Shown: piece after piece, positions 12,835-25,976 of the stretch
Position numbering within the stretch: position 1 is the first letter of the stretch
Layout: every line of letters starts with the position of its first letter
Assembly: GCF_047495875.1 (NCBI RefSeq)
Contig: NC_092459.1
Location: 23,979,795-24,043,794 of the forward strand
DNA: 64,000 nucleotides
Source: Pithys albifrons albifrons
Taxonomy: Eukaryota > Chordata > Aves > Passeriformes > Thamnophilidae
Reading direction: 5' to 3'
The notes under the pieces: generated by a model
Database searches by the model: none
What the model saw: only the letters and a program-made list of their open reading frames with translations
Told to the model about the DNA's origin: nothing
Translations under genes and position numbers: made by a program

Positions 12835-13165
12835 TATAAAATTAGCTATAAGTGTCCTCAGAACATCAAAGCCTTATACAACCCAGATCAGCCCATCTGT
12901 GTCTCACTTAAACAGACAATGCTGGACAGAACACTGTCTGGAAGGATTTCTGACATTATGAGGACTACACTTTAGCAAGGGAGAACCTTCTCTATGAAGA
13001 TATTAGCTATAATCATCCCCAGAACATCAAAGCCTTGTGAAATCCAAAACAGCCTGTCTGCATTCCACTTAAAGAGACAACTCTGGACAGAACACTCTAG
13101 AAGGATTTTAGACACTCCTATGAGAACCACACTTAATAGCAGGAAAGAATCTTCTTTGTAGTGGT
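12835..13165 (-). repeat. Two-copy tandem repeat inside the right arm
   Basis: Two units of roughly 155-175 bases lie at about 12835-12989 and 12990-13165, each with a CAGAACATCAAAGCCTT segment and a GGACAGAACACT segment on the plus strand. They match the paired units in the left arm in reverse complement. Confidence 0.7.
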
Positions 13166-13522
13166 TCCCAAAATAACTTGTATTAATACAAGTATGTGAC
13201 AGTTATTGTGGGTTTTGCATTGCTGGTGATAACGTTTATCTGCGTGATTGTATTTAATTGATGACAAAAACCCCAAAAGAAACCAGCATAAGACACACCC
13301 TACAAACAGCACATCAACCTGAGCTTCAATACAGACTCAAACAACATCCTTCCCTCACCACATACTTAACTAACAACAGAAAACTACTAACCAGAAGCAC
13401 AACAACTTAAAACACCAATCTAAACCCTCTTGGTAACACAAAGTGAAAGGAAAGAATATAGCTGCTTCCCATTAACACACAAGTTAAGAGGAACTACACA
13501 CTTTAAAGAAACACAGCAACTA

Positions 13523-13821
13523 ATATAAAGTAAGATATATACCCGGCAGGTTACAAGGTGTAAGGCAAGGTATAATTGGTATTAAGGTAGCAAAATACAG
13601 TTAGTAAATAAGGTGCCTACAGAGTAAAGATATAACCAGGTAAAATTAGTATCAAAGTAGCTATGGCATAAAAGTGAAAGCATATTATAAGGGTGTAAGG
13701 TACCTTACAAGATATAAAGTAATAGGCATACTATAAGACATAAGATATCATTTATAAAGTAATATGCATTGTAAGAGTGTAAAGTATAAGATATAAAGTA
13801 TAAGGTATAGAAAGTACATAG
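13523..13821. repeat. AT-rich degenerate minisatellite within the right arm
   Basis: About 300 bases are built from variants of ATATAAAGTA, GTATAAGATATAAAG and AAGGTATAATTGGTATTAAGGTA. The left arm has only a short counterpart at the equivalent position, so this block expanded after the arms diverged or belongs to a subfamily. Confidence 0.75.
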
Positions 13822-14230
13822 TTTTGTCACCCCTACATTGTCTGAAGAGGAGGGAGGAGACAGGGCAACTCCCTGGCTACCCCAGCAGAGACAATGGCAT
13901 TTCTTCCCAAATTTTGCTCATGTCCAATCTCTTTTTATACCTTTTTTTTCTTAGGCAGCTTGAGTAACTATAGTCAATAATTATTTTTTGGAGTGATAGA
14001 CGGATGGCATAGGCCTAAGGAGTGGCTCCCTGTGTCCCCAGATGTGGCAAAGGAAGGCCATAGCATTTCCACAGAACTCCATCCTTTGTTATTCTTATCA
14101 GTCTGACTTTAGCACTTTTGGAATGCCACTGAGTTTCTTTGTCCTCTGACAATGGTTTCTGGGAGCACTCCTCCAAGGGACTAAGTATCCGTTATCCAGG
14201 AGATAAGGTCGTCAAGGCTATCACTCCACA

Positions 14231-14759
14231 GGGAGTTATGCAAGAAATTCACACAGGTCTGGTGCATATGTGTAACAGCCTGTCAGTGTGGTCCAAAATC
14301 ATTTGTGAAACAAAAGAAATTAACAACTAGGATTTTGTAAAACTACTCAGCAAAAGTGTCCTTTAGAATACGGAATCTTAAAATGGAATAAAAAATGTGC
14401 TTCCTTCACAGCTCTTCTGAAATACTACCATTCCTCAGAAAGATCACCTGAAGTCAGAACTTCTGCCTCTTCTCATTTTATCAGTGCAAAGGCCACTTAT
14501 TTACATTGCTCTTTGTGCTTAGTCAGCCTTGTTTTAGAAGTAATGACATGTGAATACCAAAGACTACATATTAATTGATGTTATCTGGTGAAAGTCTAAG
14601 GTTCTTGAGCAACTAAGGCCAGGCTACTGCCTAAATTCTCTTGCAAACTTTGCTTTGCCTGCCACCTGCTGAACACATTTTATTTCTTATCTATTTAATT
14701 ATTTGCTTTCAATCATCTTTGTTCACTGCATTTTTTTCTAGAACAGAGAAGAATATTCG
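14231..14759. other. Gene-free stretch
   Basis: I recognise no repeat or gene between the inverted repeat and the next GC-rich island. Confidence 0.45.
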
Positions 14760-15130
14760 TGTCATGGTGTGAGACAACTGATCAGTAATTATGGGGTCAG
14801 AACGACCTTGTGGGGTTGCGTGTTTGTGTGTGGAGAAGGGATAGTTGAAGCTCACAGAGTTGAGGTGGTATCATATCCCTTGTGGCAGAGCCCTGGAGGC
14901 CCCACGGGGAAGCCCCGGAGCAGCTGCCAGTCACAAACATCATTGGAAAACTACAATAACCCACAGCTCCTGAAGCCCCTGACCCAGCTCAGATTGGCAT
15001 GGACAGTGAGAACACCCTGGCCCAGGACCCGCCTTGGGGGGTGGCCATAATGGATAAGAAGCACCCACACGAAGCATTTTGCCTCAGCTTGGCCTCTGAG
15101 GTTTGCGAACATGTGACCTCTTAGTGGTAA
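14760..15130 (+). repeat. Possible LTR-like GC-rich island
   Basis: The segment begins TGTCATGGTGTGAGAC, which resembles the opening of some avian ERV LTRs as I remember them. It is far richer in G and C than its neighbours, including CCCCACGGGGAAGCCCCGG. A long pyrimidine-rich tail follows. I find no CA end with a matching target duplication, so the downstream limit is arbitrary. A non-LTR GC-rich element is possible. Confidence 0.3.
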
Positions 15131-18100
15131 CTGTATTTTTCTCTCTTTATGCTCTCTTCTCTTAATCTCTTTCTTTACTATTTTCTTCCCCTTATGGGTA
15201 ACTTAATTACCTGTTTTCTGTATTTCACTTAAGTAATGATATTTCACTTAAGTTGTATGGGGTTTGTGTTTGCTCAGTGCAACAAAAGTTCCCTACTCTA
15301 CAGCAATGCCTGCTAGCTTAAAGCAGGGAATTCCGTTTGTTCCTAGTAGCCTGTTGTAATGGTTTTGTAAAGTTGTATGTTTTGACTATAAACCCTTCTT
15401 GCCAAAATGTCTGTTTTCTCACTAAATTAAAAGAAATCTCTTAGAGAAAAGTGTGTAGCTTTTTCTCTGGATGTGAACTCAAGGTACCAAAGAATCAAAA
15501 TCTTTGCAAGAGTTCATGTGGGTGAAATCTCTTGAAGTCTAAAATTGAAGTGTACACCCAGTAAAGCTGGACCAGAGTGTAACACATGGCCTTGAGTTTT
15601 TATGTGTAGCTCCTGGAGCTAAGAGGCATATTTGAGGTATATAAAACTCACTTTGTAATTCAAGAAGTAACTCAGTATAGTAGGAGTGCTTATTTTTCAA
15701 ATAATAACCTTCAAATAAACTTGTCTCAAGAACTGGATGATGTGACCTGCAGAGACTCCATGCCCTCAAAGTTTGAGGGAACAGTGATCTTCAGGGTTGC
15801 TTTTCCTTTTGTGCAGTAATTGTTAAACATGGCCTCGCTAAAGTTATATCTAAATGTTTGACTATGTTCTTGTGAAGTATTTATGATGTTTAGCAGTTAT
15901 GAGTAAACTTTGATGAACACATTTTTATCTGGTCAAGTCCTTTTAATGAAAAATTCTTAAATGATTTCCCATAACTGTTGAATCATTTTCACAGAAGAAA
16001 GATGTATTAAGAATTATTGAACATTTTCTAGGTGAAATTCTTATTTTGCATTTGTTTTATATAATTGCATTTTTAATCTGACTGCAGGAAATTGGTTTGT
16101 GATCAATGTATTCATGTGTTAGTTTATGGATAGGTGCACAGGGGGCACAATATCTGTGTGTTGATATAGCTATCATTCATCAAAAGCTTACAGTAGTATG
16201 ATGCTTTGTAGAACAACAATCTTTGCAGGAGGCATCTACTGAAAGTGATTTGGATAAACTATGAATTTATATTTTTCACTCCATGGTGACCTAATTATAT
16301 GTATAAAAGACTCTGAATAATCTTCCATGGTCACTAACTTATAGTACACATCTGCTCAGCTCTGTGACTGCCTGCCTGTCTACTTACCTTAACTTTTAAG
16401 TTGGGAGAAACATTTTTGTTGAAAAGATATTTTTTTACAGACGTTTTCCAAAGTTACCATTTCTCTGTTAACAGCACTATGGCAATCTGTGGTGGCAGTG
16501 GATGTTTCCTTATACCTGCTATGGCAGTCCTTTTCTGGAGCAGGAATTTTTGTACAGCAATGTTTTTGCCTAAGATAAAATGGGCATAGACAGGGGAGAT
16601 GTCTGCAGTCCTGTCACCTTATTCTATCTTTATATAATACAAATGTTTTCTCTGCTTCGTTGGGTACCAAATTCAGCAATCCTGGTTTCATACTGGAAAG
16701 GGAGTGCTGGCTTGCAGGTGTCAAGTGAAAGAGCCAGCAGCTGCAGTGGTTCCTGGAACAGAGACCCTACGAGAGAGAGAATAAATACACTAAAAAACAT
16801 ACAACTAATCAGACCCTTGCCACTGACAGTCTGCAGTTTAAACAATTTCTACTATTTTAAGAACACCTAAAGAATGGATTGCATCTTTTCACCTTTCACC
16901 TTCTGGAAATCTTCTTTAATTTTTTTTTAATATGTTCATATTGAATGCAAAATTTATGTATACATTTTATATTGTATAAAAGCACTGGTGAATCCAATAG
17001 ACACTTGTAAGTCACCATTTCCTTTTTAGGGCACAAGCTCCATAGTGGCAGCCCAGAGTGAGTATTATGCATGGCCCGTTGTGTCCTTGAAGAGTAAAAC
17101 TGTTGATGGTTTGGATGTCTGTTAGCTTTATAATCATCCTTGCTGCTGAAATGGATAAAGAATTCTGTGCTTTTACATGACCTTGGTTATGACATACTAT
17201 GATAAAGTAAGCTGTATGTAGAAAATTTTAGTTTTGAGCAAAGTATAAGCTCACACTGAGTCTCTGTTCAGAGAAATTTAATAGTGATTAAAGATGTCCC
17301 CTGATTTTACAGATTGTATTGATTGCCTAGTATAGGAAGGCAATTTCTTTATCATTCCACTTTCTGTACATTTTTGAGGGGAGTCATGCAAGCTTTCCTT
17401 GATGATTGTAGTGCCCATATATGATATTAACCATGTGTTAAAACAATATCTGTTTCTTCATCACTTTCTACTGTAATAAATAATTTCTTTAGAAATTTTC
17501 AAGTCAAGACTAAATAAATGAAGTCACAAAATATTTTGGACTCATTGATATATTTAACCACTTATCTAAAGATAATTTAAAGTGCTTCAGTACTAAGATA
17601 TTGGGAGCTCTGTCTAAAGACAGGTGTTTAGAGAACACTCAGTTTAGTTACCATTCATTCATAAACTGAAACTACTTCCAGTTTTATGCCATTTTGAAAG
17701 TATGGTATTTATATAAAGTAACTTAGAAATGTGGTGCATTGTGTAGCTGCTCCTTAACCTTGTCTGTTAACCATTGAACTACATCACCCAGTTCAATATC
17801 ATACATTCCTCACTACATATTTATCAACTTTCTGGATTTTTTAGTGTTTTATGCCTCTGGGTAAACTCCTGATCCTCTGTGCAACATTTTGCCCTATAAG
17901 CTTAACTGAGATCAATGTTCTGAACATTATTATAGTCCTTCCCACTCTAGATAAAATTATTTGCTGGAAATATTTCAAGTATCAAACTATAACGCAAGTT
18001 AGGTGAGAAGTAGGGGAGGATGAGCTGCAGAAAGGATTAGTTCCATGTCAAATATACAAGAACAGGCTGAAAAACAAGCACAAATCACAGTAGGCAAAAT

Positions 18101-21100
18101 CAAAACACACTACACACATAAATAAAACACCAGACACATTCTGGAGAAATACAACAGGGAGTTTAGTTGAGCTCAGAGTTAACATATTTTTCCAATTACA
18201 TGCCAGATTTTTTGGCAAGACACTATTCTGACCTTTACCTTTTAATTTGATTATTTATACAGCATAGATTTCCAAAACCACAGCAACTTAAGTTGTGGTG
18301 TGGATTTTACATTGTTTACAGTTTAGATATACTGGGAGTCAAAAATAATTTTTAAGAAAAAAGATAAAAAACTAGCTTAGAATCATTCTGGGAATGATAG
18401 AAATGAGCTGAGGATTGGATTTTTTAAATTGAGACTTCTTCTATTTGATAGCTTTATTTGGAGTATCAAGGAAGATCACCAGAGAATGCATCACTTCTTA
18501 GTTAAATTTCCATATTTATTCTTGGTAACTACTTTATAGGTGTCTGTCTGGACTTATCTCTCAGAAATATCTCAGAACTTTGTATGCATTTGAATACGGT
18601 GCCTGACCTAGGAGATTCGCTTCACTCCTAGGGAACTTCCCTGATCTACCCCGTCTGCATCATTTGTCCTTGTGCTGCTGCTGAGTCTAGTGTGCAATGA
18701 ATCATTCAACCCGCCTCACCTTAGCCAAAAAAAAAGATAAATTGATAATAGTTCTGAAACTCCTGCTCCTCCTGCCACTGTGACTTCTCAGGTTTCAAGC
18801 CTCTTCCATCGGTTCAGACCACAATTTCCTACAACCAACCCAAGGATGTTCATAAACAACTCCCTCACTCACACTCCTGCAATGGCCCTCAGTAGCAGAG
18901 GATGTTGTCAAAAGCAGGAAAGAACTGTTTTTAGCCTACTGGTGAGGTGAATGAGGTAGCAGAGATGGCAGAAGGTAGCCCTTAGCATGTCGCCCTGAGA
19001 AAAGCAGTGCATGGTGGTTAACACCAGGCACTGTCCCTGCAAGACCAACACTTGCAATTATATCTTTCAGTCACTAAAGAATAGGAACAGCAGAATAATC
19101 TGATTTCTTTTAATGTCATCATGTTTGCACATACTGGTCTTACACCAATCCATTTTAATCCCCTTTTTGTGACATGTAGAAGATACATACAATACAAACC
19201 TGGTGTTTCTGTATGAATCATGTGTAGTGACAACTGGACAGCATCTTCTTGGTTCTCTTTCATTTGGAGTAAGATTCTTTTGTTTTCCATAAAAATTTCA
19301 ATGATGGTGTGCTTTGCAGGGACCTGTTTGCTGACCAGGGGCTTCAGGTCCTTCTGTCAATGAAATAATTTTGAGAACCATAGCCAGAGAATGAGCAGGC
19401 CTGCACACTGGTTATATACAACAAAGCAGAAAGTGACAAGTAATATGAAATATAAATACATCACAAAATACATGATTACTGCTTATTGTTCAGGGCTGCA
19501 CAATTTATTTTTTCTGTTGTGTTTTCTCACAGTTAAAATGCAATCATGTATTGATTTGTGTGTATGTGTGTGAATAGTCTCCCTCTCTCATAAACACCTT
19601 CTTTAAACAGGCTCTTTAAGCAAGTTTGTACCATACGAGTAAATGGCTGTCCTTTGTGTAAGATTGTAACTTCCCCAGAAGTCTGTCCATTCAATTATTT
19701 AACCTTGATAAAAAGGTTGATATAGTTAAGGTTAATGAGCCAATTATTTGAAAATACCAGCTATCAAAGCACTTTACTCTAGTTAACTACATTCATTAAA
19801 GTCATCCCAGGCTTCTATTTCATTGCTGTTCTTATCAATAAGAGTCCTAGTTGTTCAAAAATCAAAATATCTCTCACCACCTAAAATATCTGGGTTATGA
19901 AGTAGTTCAAATTACATGTCCTTTTTCCACCCAGATCCCTGATGTCAGCTAATCAATTATGATCTCCTCAAGCAAAGAAGAAACAAAACACTATCGTGGA
20001 AAGGTGCTCTGTTTCTCTGGTCCTGGAAGCAGTTTTTCATCTCATATGCCCCTGGCTGCTATTGCCATGTCATACCTCTTCCCTCATTCTCACTTTTTAC
20101 TTCTCCTTCCTAGCTCTTACATCTATACAGATTCCTCCTGCCTTTTCTGCCTAGGCAAGTTGGCAGTGTATGTCATGGCTGGTTTACAGGGTGAGTGTAT
20201 GCTAACAGGACACCTAGTCAGGGTGAAACAGTCAGACAGCTCTTCTTTCTGGATTATGCTGTAAGCCAAATGAAAAAAGATAAACAGAGGTGTTCCTGCC
20301 TTTTGTATTCCCTGGTTCCCACTCAGATGCTTATTTTCACATGACTTGTAGGAACCTCACATACTCTCAAATTCCTATGGCTCTGTCATGCTACCTTTAA
20401 GTTGGCTACACGTTGAAAGTTCCTGACAGACACAGAAACCAACAAAAGATGTGTCTATATACATATACATAAGTTGCCCATATGAGGTCATAAACAAATA
20501 TGATTATATAAGCCTCAAAGGGAAAGAAAAGCCACTTGAGGTCTTTGGGTTACTGGAGAGCAAACATAACCTAGGAAGGTTATATTGTCACATACCAAGC
20601 CTCGGACGTGAAAAGCCAATGAGTCTGTCTGCCTCTACATGCTTCTCACATCTCTGCATGAAGCACCCCTGTAAAGCCTAAAAATGGGACATGAGTAAAA
20701 CGTAATAGAGATAATTGAGTAGAAAGTAATGACTAGAATGAGAAGTTATCATATGGATGCTGTCTAGATTCTGGCTTTTGTCAATGGAGTACGAAACACT
20801 TCAGAGGAGGCAGGAAGAAGGAATATGATAGTGGAGCTTGCCTCAGTGCTGATATATAAAGTGGAGGTATCCTTGAATGGTCAGAAAATCCATTTTTCAG
20901 CAGAAGTGCTTCTCAGACATATTGTGAACTAAGAACTGCTGGTTCAGAAGTAGGTGCCAATTTTTCAAACTCAAGTTTACTCCAGTCTTGTGAATTAATC
21001 ACAAAACATGAAGTACAGGAAACAACGAAGTCTGCAGAAGCTTCCTGACAGCCAAATGAAAAATACAAATCAGTTTTAAAATATTAAATTCTGTTAAATA

Positions 21101-24100
21101 TCAGTAGTTATATAAATATCTTTTTTACAATCTACAAACCTTTTAGTTTGTTCAGTAAAGGTTACTAGGTTTTGTTGTCCAAGATTTTTTTAAAAATAAA
21201 AGTGATCCCATGCATATGTTTTGATCTTCTTCTAAATTGTGAAAGTATTAGTCTCTGGTGATTCAAGTTGCAAATAGAATAGCTAAAATAAAAATTCCAA
21301 TTTATCCCATGTTTGTTTACTTCACAGAAATGAAAATACCAGACTAGACAAATTCAAAGGGACTTTTGTACAAATGGCTTTATTGATTGCCAAAAAGCAA
21401 ATAAACTGGAGAGTAGAATTCCCTTCACCAAATGACAAATGCATTATAAATCTCAAAGACATTTTTCAACTTGAAAGACTGCACTGTAGCTCCTGGAAAA
21501 TATCAGAGAACATTGATCGAAGTATTTTATCTAGTAGCATGTTATTTAGCAACAAGTAAATTCTTATCTCTAATAATTTTAAAGAAAAGTAAAAAAAAAA
21601 TCATTATTATGGTTGCACTAATATTCCTTGCTTTTCTTCTTTTTCCTATTATTATGATTATTATTGTTCCATAAAGGATTACTGCATTACTGTTTTGTTT
21701 TTTTGGTTACTCTATATTTCAGTCATATATATGTTGCTGATTTTTCATCTACAAAGGCCCATAGAGTTATTACACTGCAAATAGGTGTACTTTTTAATAT
21801 ATTGGTAATAAATGTACTACTGCAGAAGCAATTGAATTTTATTTTTAAAAAGTGCAAAAATCCCACCCCCCAAACAAACAAAAATAAATTAAAAAATGTG
21901 TGGATTTGTTTCATGGGCTTTTTCTTAATGATATTTACTCCGGCCGCTTTTCAAGGACACCTTCCATATCCTTTACACCTTTCTCAAATTGAAGCTCAAC
22001 TATACACACTTACCACACTTTATGATGACTGAGTTTCTGGATAGTTTAGCAATTTTCAAGCTTTCTTGGGCTATATTAGCCTCCATCTAGGGACAAATAC
22101 ATCTGAGATTAGACTTGGCAGGAAACACAAATTGGGGAGGAATTTTTAAAAAAAAGGTTGGAATTCCTGAATATAAATATTATATTTCAAAATGCAGACA
22201 AAAATTTTTATTGCACTCAAAAAGTCTCATAGCAGATTCCTGTGAACCCAATCATTGCATTGTCTATGGACAGCAGGTGTCTTATTCTGTCTCTCCACTG
22301 GACTGTTTGTAGTTTTTGAATTAACTGCTTTGAAATGTAATATTATGCAGGGTTTCTTAAATCTAGTTCTAAGAAAACTTTTCAAAAGTAGAGGCAAGTG
22401 AGATAAAGGGTCTCACAACAGTGACCTTTTCATTGGTGTGGTTACTGTCTTAATGCTTTTCACAGAGGAAATCAGACCAGCCAGCCATGCTTTTTCTGGC
22501 CTCTAATGTTCCTTGAGAAGCAAACACAGGGACATGAGAATGCCTTTACTGGCTTCATGTTTTTACTCCCTATGTCTGATCGCATGAATCTCAGCTGCTT
22601 GTGGAACCGTGCTTACCATGCATTGAAAATAAACCCTTTTGCCTTTGGCTCAGGTATTTATTTCTACAGAGAGCAAATTGAACCAGTTCACAAGTTCCAG
22701 TCTGATGTATTTTTTCAAGAGTTCAAAGTGCAGGGTTTTGATTCAGTGCAGTGTACAAGACCATCTTTGGGGAAGCAGTCTTTACAAAGTCCCCATCTGG
22801 TAGCTGACAGCTGAAGGACACATAGTGAAGCAACAATTCACCTTTTTATTTAAACCTTCAATATCTGTTATAGTAAGCAAGAACAGGGTGCAGTGTTTCA
22901 CTTGAACAATGCAGCAATACATTTAACATACAACTAACAAGATTTTACTAGTAAGTGATTTGGGAATAATAAGGAAATGCAATTGACTTTGAAGCTGCTG
23001 ATCGACAGGGAAAATAGGAATGTGTCCTAAAACTCTATAACAAAACAGCCAGACTTGGCATTCATCTTCACTGTAGTATATTCACTGAGTTATCTTCCTG
23101 AATATGCCATGATTCCAGGGATATACAACTGGGAGAAAAAGCTGCACATCATAATCACTGATATACCTCAATACCAGCAACTGTTAATTTTGAAGTATTT
23201 AACAAGTCTCTTTTATTTGCCAATTTTGTTCAAAAGGAGATGTGAAATTACTGAAAATGTATAAAGTAATTTCCCTATTCTTTTAGTAATGTATGGTACT
23301 TATCTCATGATTAATAACCCACAGATCCAAGTTTATTTTTTCTTGTAAGGAGGGCTTTTCTATAGAATTTTTATGTTTTTGAAGGCAATCAAAATCTGTT
23401 AGATTTTTAAAAATTGAAATAATGATACATCATCTCATGTAGAGTACATATTTCTCTCACAAATACAACACTCTGAAAGCTTTAATGACATATTCTTCTA
23501 TATTTTACCCCTGTGTTGTATATCTGGCACTAGTTACACAGATGTTGCTCCAGGTCTTTTCATCGAAGCAACAAAATGGTAAGGAAGTGCTAAATAGATG
23601 CTAATCTGATAAAAAGATTCCCACAAGGCAAATAAAGAAAAGCTGGAAAAAATATTGAAAATCAAGAGTGTTCACTGTAGATGTGAGGTCAATTTCTACT
23701 CCTGGAAAGTCCAAGTGAGGAGAATGAAGTGCACTCTGTTCTCCTATATCCTGTTGCTGTTTTTATGAGAGACATCAGCCAGGAGAAACAAGTCTCAAAT
23801 GACAGGTGTTCAACAGTATGAATGCAATGCGTTGCCCTGGGTTTTCGGAAGAAGGTTATTACTTGTGAAACAACTTAAATCTGGTATTTCCTATGTACTA
23901 TTTTTATGGACAGTTCTTGTTTCTGGAAGTTTTACTTCTCTCATTCCTTAGTTTCAAAGGCTTGTCTTGTTCTCCAGAACAAGGAAGAAGAAAGAACATT
24001 AGAAAGAAGAAAGAACAGTTTTGCAGTGACCTTAACACTCTTGTCTTTGATGCCTGGATGATGGATTGTTCTTAGTGATTCCCAGATCACCCCAGTCTAC

Positions 24101-25276
24101 AACATCCTGAAAGATCTGAGAAAAAAACCTATATGGTAATAAAGCAGAGGACTTCTTTGTTTTGTTTTGTCTGGTTCAAAGTCCCTAATACCATACACTG
24201 CCCTGCTGTTTAGGGCTGAGAGAGAACAAATTGTCTTTAGGCCTGGGCAGGGTGAATGGAAACAGAAATGTCTCATGTCCACCTAACAAGCAGATGTTTT
24301 TTCTCATTGTACAAGGCTGATCAAAGTGTCACTGCCTATGTGGGATGTCAGTCCCAGTTTTACAGATCACTTTTTTAGTAGAAAGTATTACCATTTCTTC
24401 TTCTTTCACCAGCAGTTTGCTTTCCTGGTTACTTAAGGCATGGCCAAATCTAAATATGAATTTACTTGATTAGTTTTCAGGATGGATGAATTTCCCTAAA
24501 CAAGAAGTAATCCTTGCTCTTCCAGATCAAGTTCAGGCTATGTGTCACATGGCACTGTGAAGGTACATGTAACTCTTATGTGGAGAGATGGTATCTTTAA
24601 GGACCTGCCCCCAAATATGTGATGAAAATAGGAATTTTGGTGACTTAGTTAGGAACTATTTCTTGGCTGTTGGTTTATGAATAACTTTAGACTTTGAGCT
24701 AGGTTTTATGTTTTCTGGAGAAGTACTGAAGAAGGTAAAATCACAGCAATTTCCTGCCAGCAACTTCCCAGTTACATCACAGACAGGTTATAAGGTAGCA
24801 AGGTAGTGTTCTGTCTGCCTCTTAATGGTTGTTGAGAGAACATATGTGAGGTGACCTCATACAGCTCTATTCACACAGCTGTAAAACCTTTACAGCACAT
24901 ATCATGTCAAAAGAATTCAGGCCCTATCCCCTTAAGAACTAGGTCATGGTCTGTACTTGGCTGCCTAACTATCTAGTGCTATTTTAGGTGCCCTGGAAGA
25001 TTATGATATGCCTGGGCTTCAGGTGCTACCTTTAAAAAAGCCCAAGTTTCTTGCAGACCCTGTGTCATGTCTCCGATTCCATGTCAGTATCCTGGTTACT
25101 CTATGGCCTTCTGCATTTAATCCTCTGTGTACATATTACCTTGAGTGACTAGTAAATAATGGGCACATGGAAAATGACTGGAGGAAGAAAGAGAAGCCCT
25201 TTAGCACTACAAATTACATTCTTTCAGATATTCACAAATCTATGCTATGAACTGTGCCTCTTTCCCCCATGGCCCC
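15131..25276. other. Long gene-free AT-rich stretch
   Basis: Ten kilobases hold no LINE end, LTR pair, RNA gene or conserved domain that I recognise. A pyrimidine-rich tract lies at about 15135-15210, and a GC-richer patch at about 18595-18960 contains a poly-A run. All open frames are short and show no familiar motif. A slowly evolving regulatory element could hide here and cannot be seen from one sequence. Confidence 0.5.
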
Positions 25277-25426
25277 ATCATAGAATCACAGCATAGCCTG
25301 GTTTGGAAGTGACCTTAAAGATCATGTTCCAAATCCCAGCCATGGGCAGGGACAGCTTCCAGAGACCAGGCTTCTCAAAGCCCTATCCAACCTGGCATTG
25401 AACACACTCAGGGTTGGATCATCCAC

Positions 25427-25787
25427 TGTTGGAATACAAACTGAAGAACACTAGAGCCCAGGAAGGCTTCCAAGATGATAAGACTTAATCCAGTCTGAAG
25501 ATACTGGCCCATCTCCTGTCTTTTGCATTTGACAAAATCCGCAGTTTCTGTGTATCTCTTGCTCTGTAGGGAAACCTGTTTCGCAACATCCCATTGTTCC
25601 CCTTCCATTGTGTTCATGAATAATGGATTAGCTCTTGTTACCTGCTCTCCCCATGATTAACATACAGTAATCTCTTAGTTAGCATGAACCATCCTCCGAT
25701 TAGCATAACCCAGCCTCTTAATTATTTTTTTACCATAAAGGTATTTGTTCTTCCACCTGAATGAAGTCCGTATTTTTGACCATTTCA
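25427..25787 (+). mobile_element. Solo LTR inserted in CR1
   Basis: The 361-bp insert begins TGTTGGAATAC and ends ACCATTTCA. It is flanked by ATCCAC (25421-25426) and ATCCTC (25788-25793), a 6-bp target duplication with one mismatch. Near its 3' end CTGAATGAAGTCC looks like a decayed AATAAA poly(A) signal, which sets the strand. The middle holds repeated TTAGCAT-like motifs. A 6-bp duplication suits class II (ERVK/alpharetrovirus-like) elements. No internal retroviral sequence is present, so it is a recombined solo LTR younger than the CR1. Confidence 0.8.
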
Positions 25788-25976
25788 ATCCTCAACTTCT
25801 CTGGGCAACCTGTTCCAGTGCCTGACCACGCTCACAGCAAAGAAATTCTTCCTAACATCTATTCGAAACCTACTGTCTTTTGTTTTGAAGCCATTCTCCC
25901 TTGTCCTATATGCCCTTGTAAAGAGTTTCTCTCCATCTTTCCTGTAGGCTTTCTTGTAGGTACTGGAAGGCTGCAA
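25785..25976 (-). pseudogene. CR1 ORF2 C-terminal remnant
   Basis: An open minus-strand stretch carries the conserved CR1 ending ([20 protein letters not shown] followed by LPREVED). The LTR insertion cuts it just after that point. The protein of an intact element would be an endonuclease and reverse transcriptase used for target-primed reverse transcription. This fragment has no catalytic region and is dead. Confidence 0.85.

Larger units (their letters stand above)
12768..14230 (-). repeat. Right arm of the inverted repeat; LTR-like unit
   Basis: Read on the minus strand, this unit starts TGTGGAGTGATAGCC at 14230 and ends ACATTTGCTGTGCA at 12768, matching the left arm from end to end. It carries the same TATA-like box (CTTTTTATA on the plus strand at 13931-13939), the GGGTTTTTGTCATCAA segment and the two-copy tandem repeat. 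It is about 360 bases longer than the left arm, mainly because of the AT-rich block at 13523-13821. The flanks (ATTCCT and GGGAGT) show no target duplication. A separate insertion of the same family in the opposite direction is the simplest explanation. Confidence 0.75.

Noticed and set aside
10398..14230. Inverted repeat as the terminal repeats of a DNA transposon
   Set aside because: The spacer has no transposase-like frame, the outer flanks show no duplication around the whole unit, and each arm by itself has LTR-like TG...CA ends, a TATA box and full-length homology.
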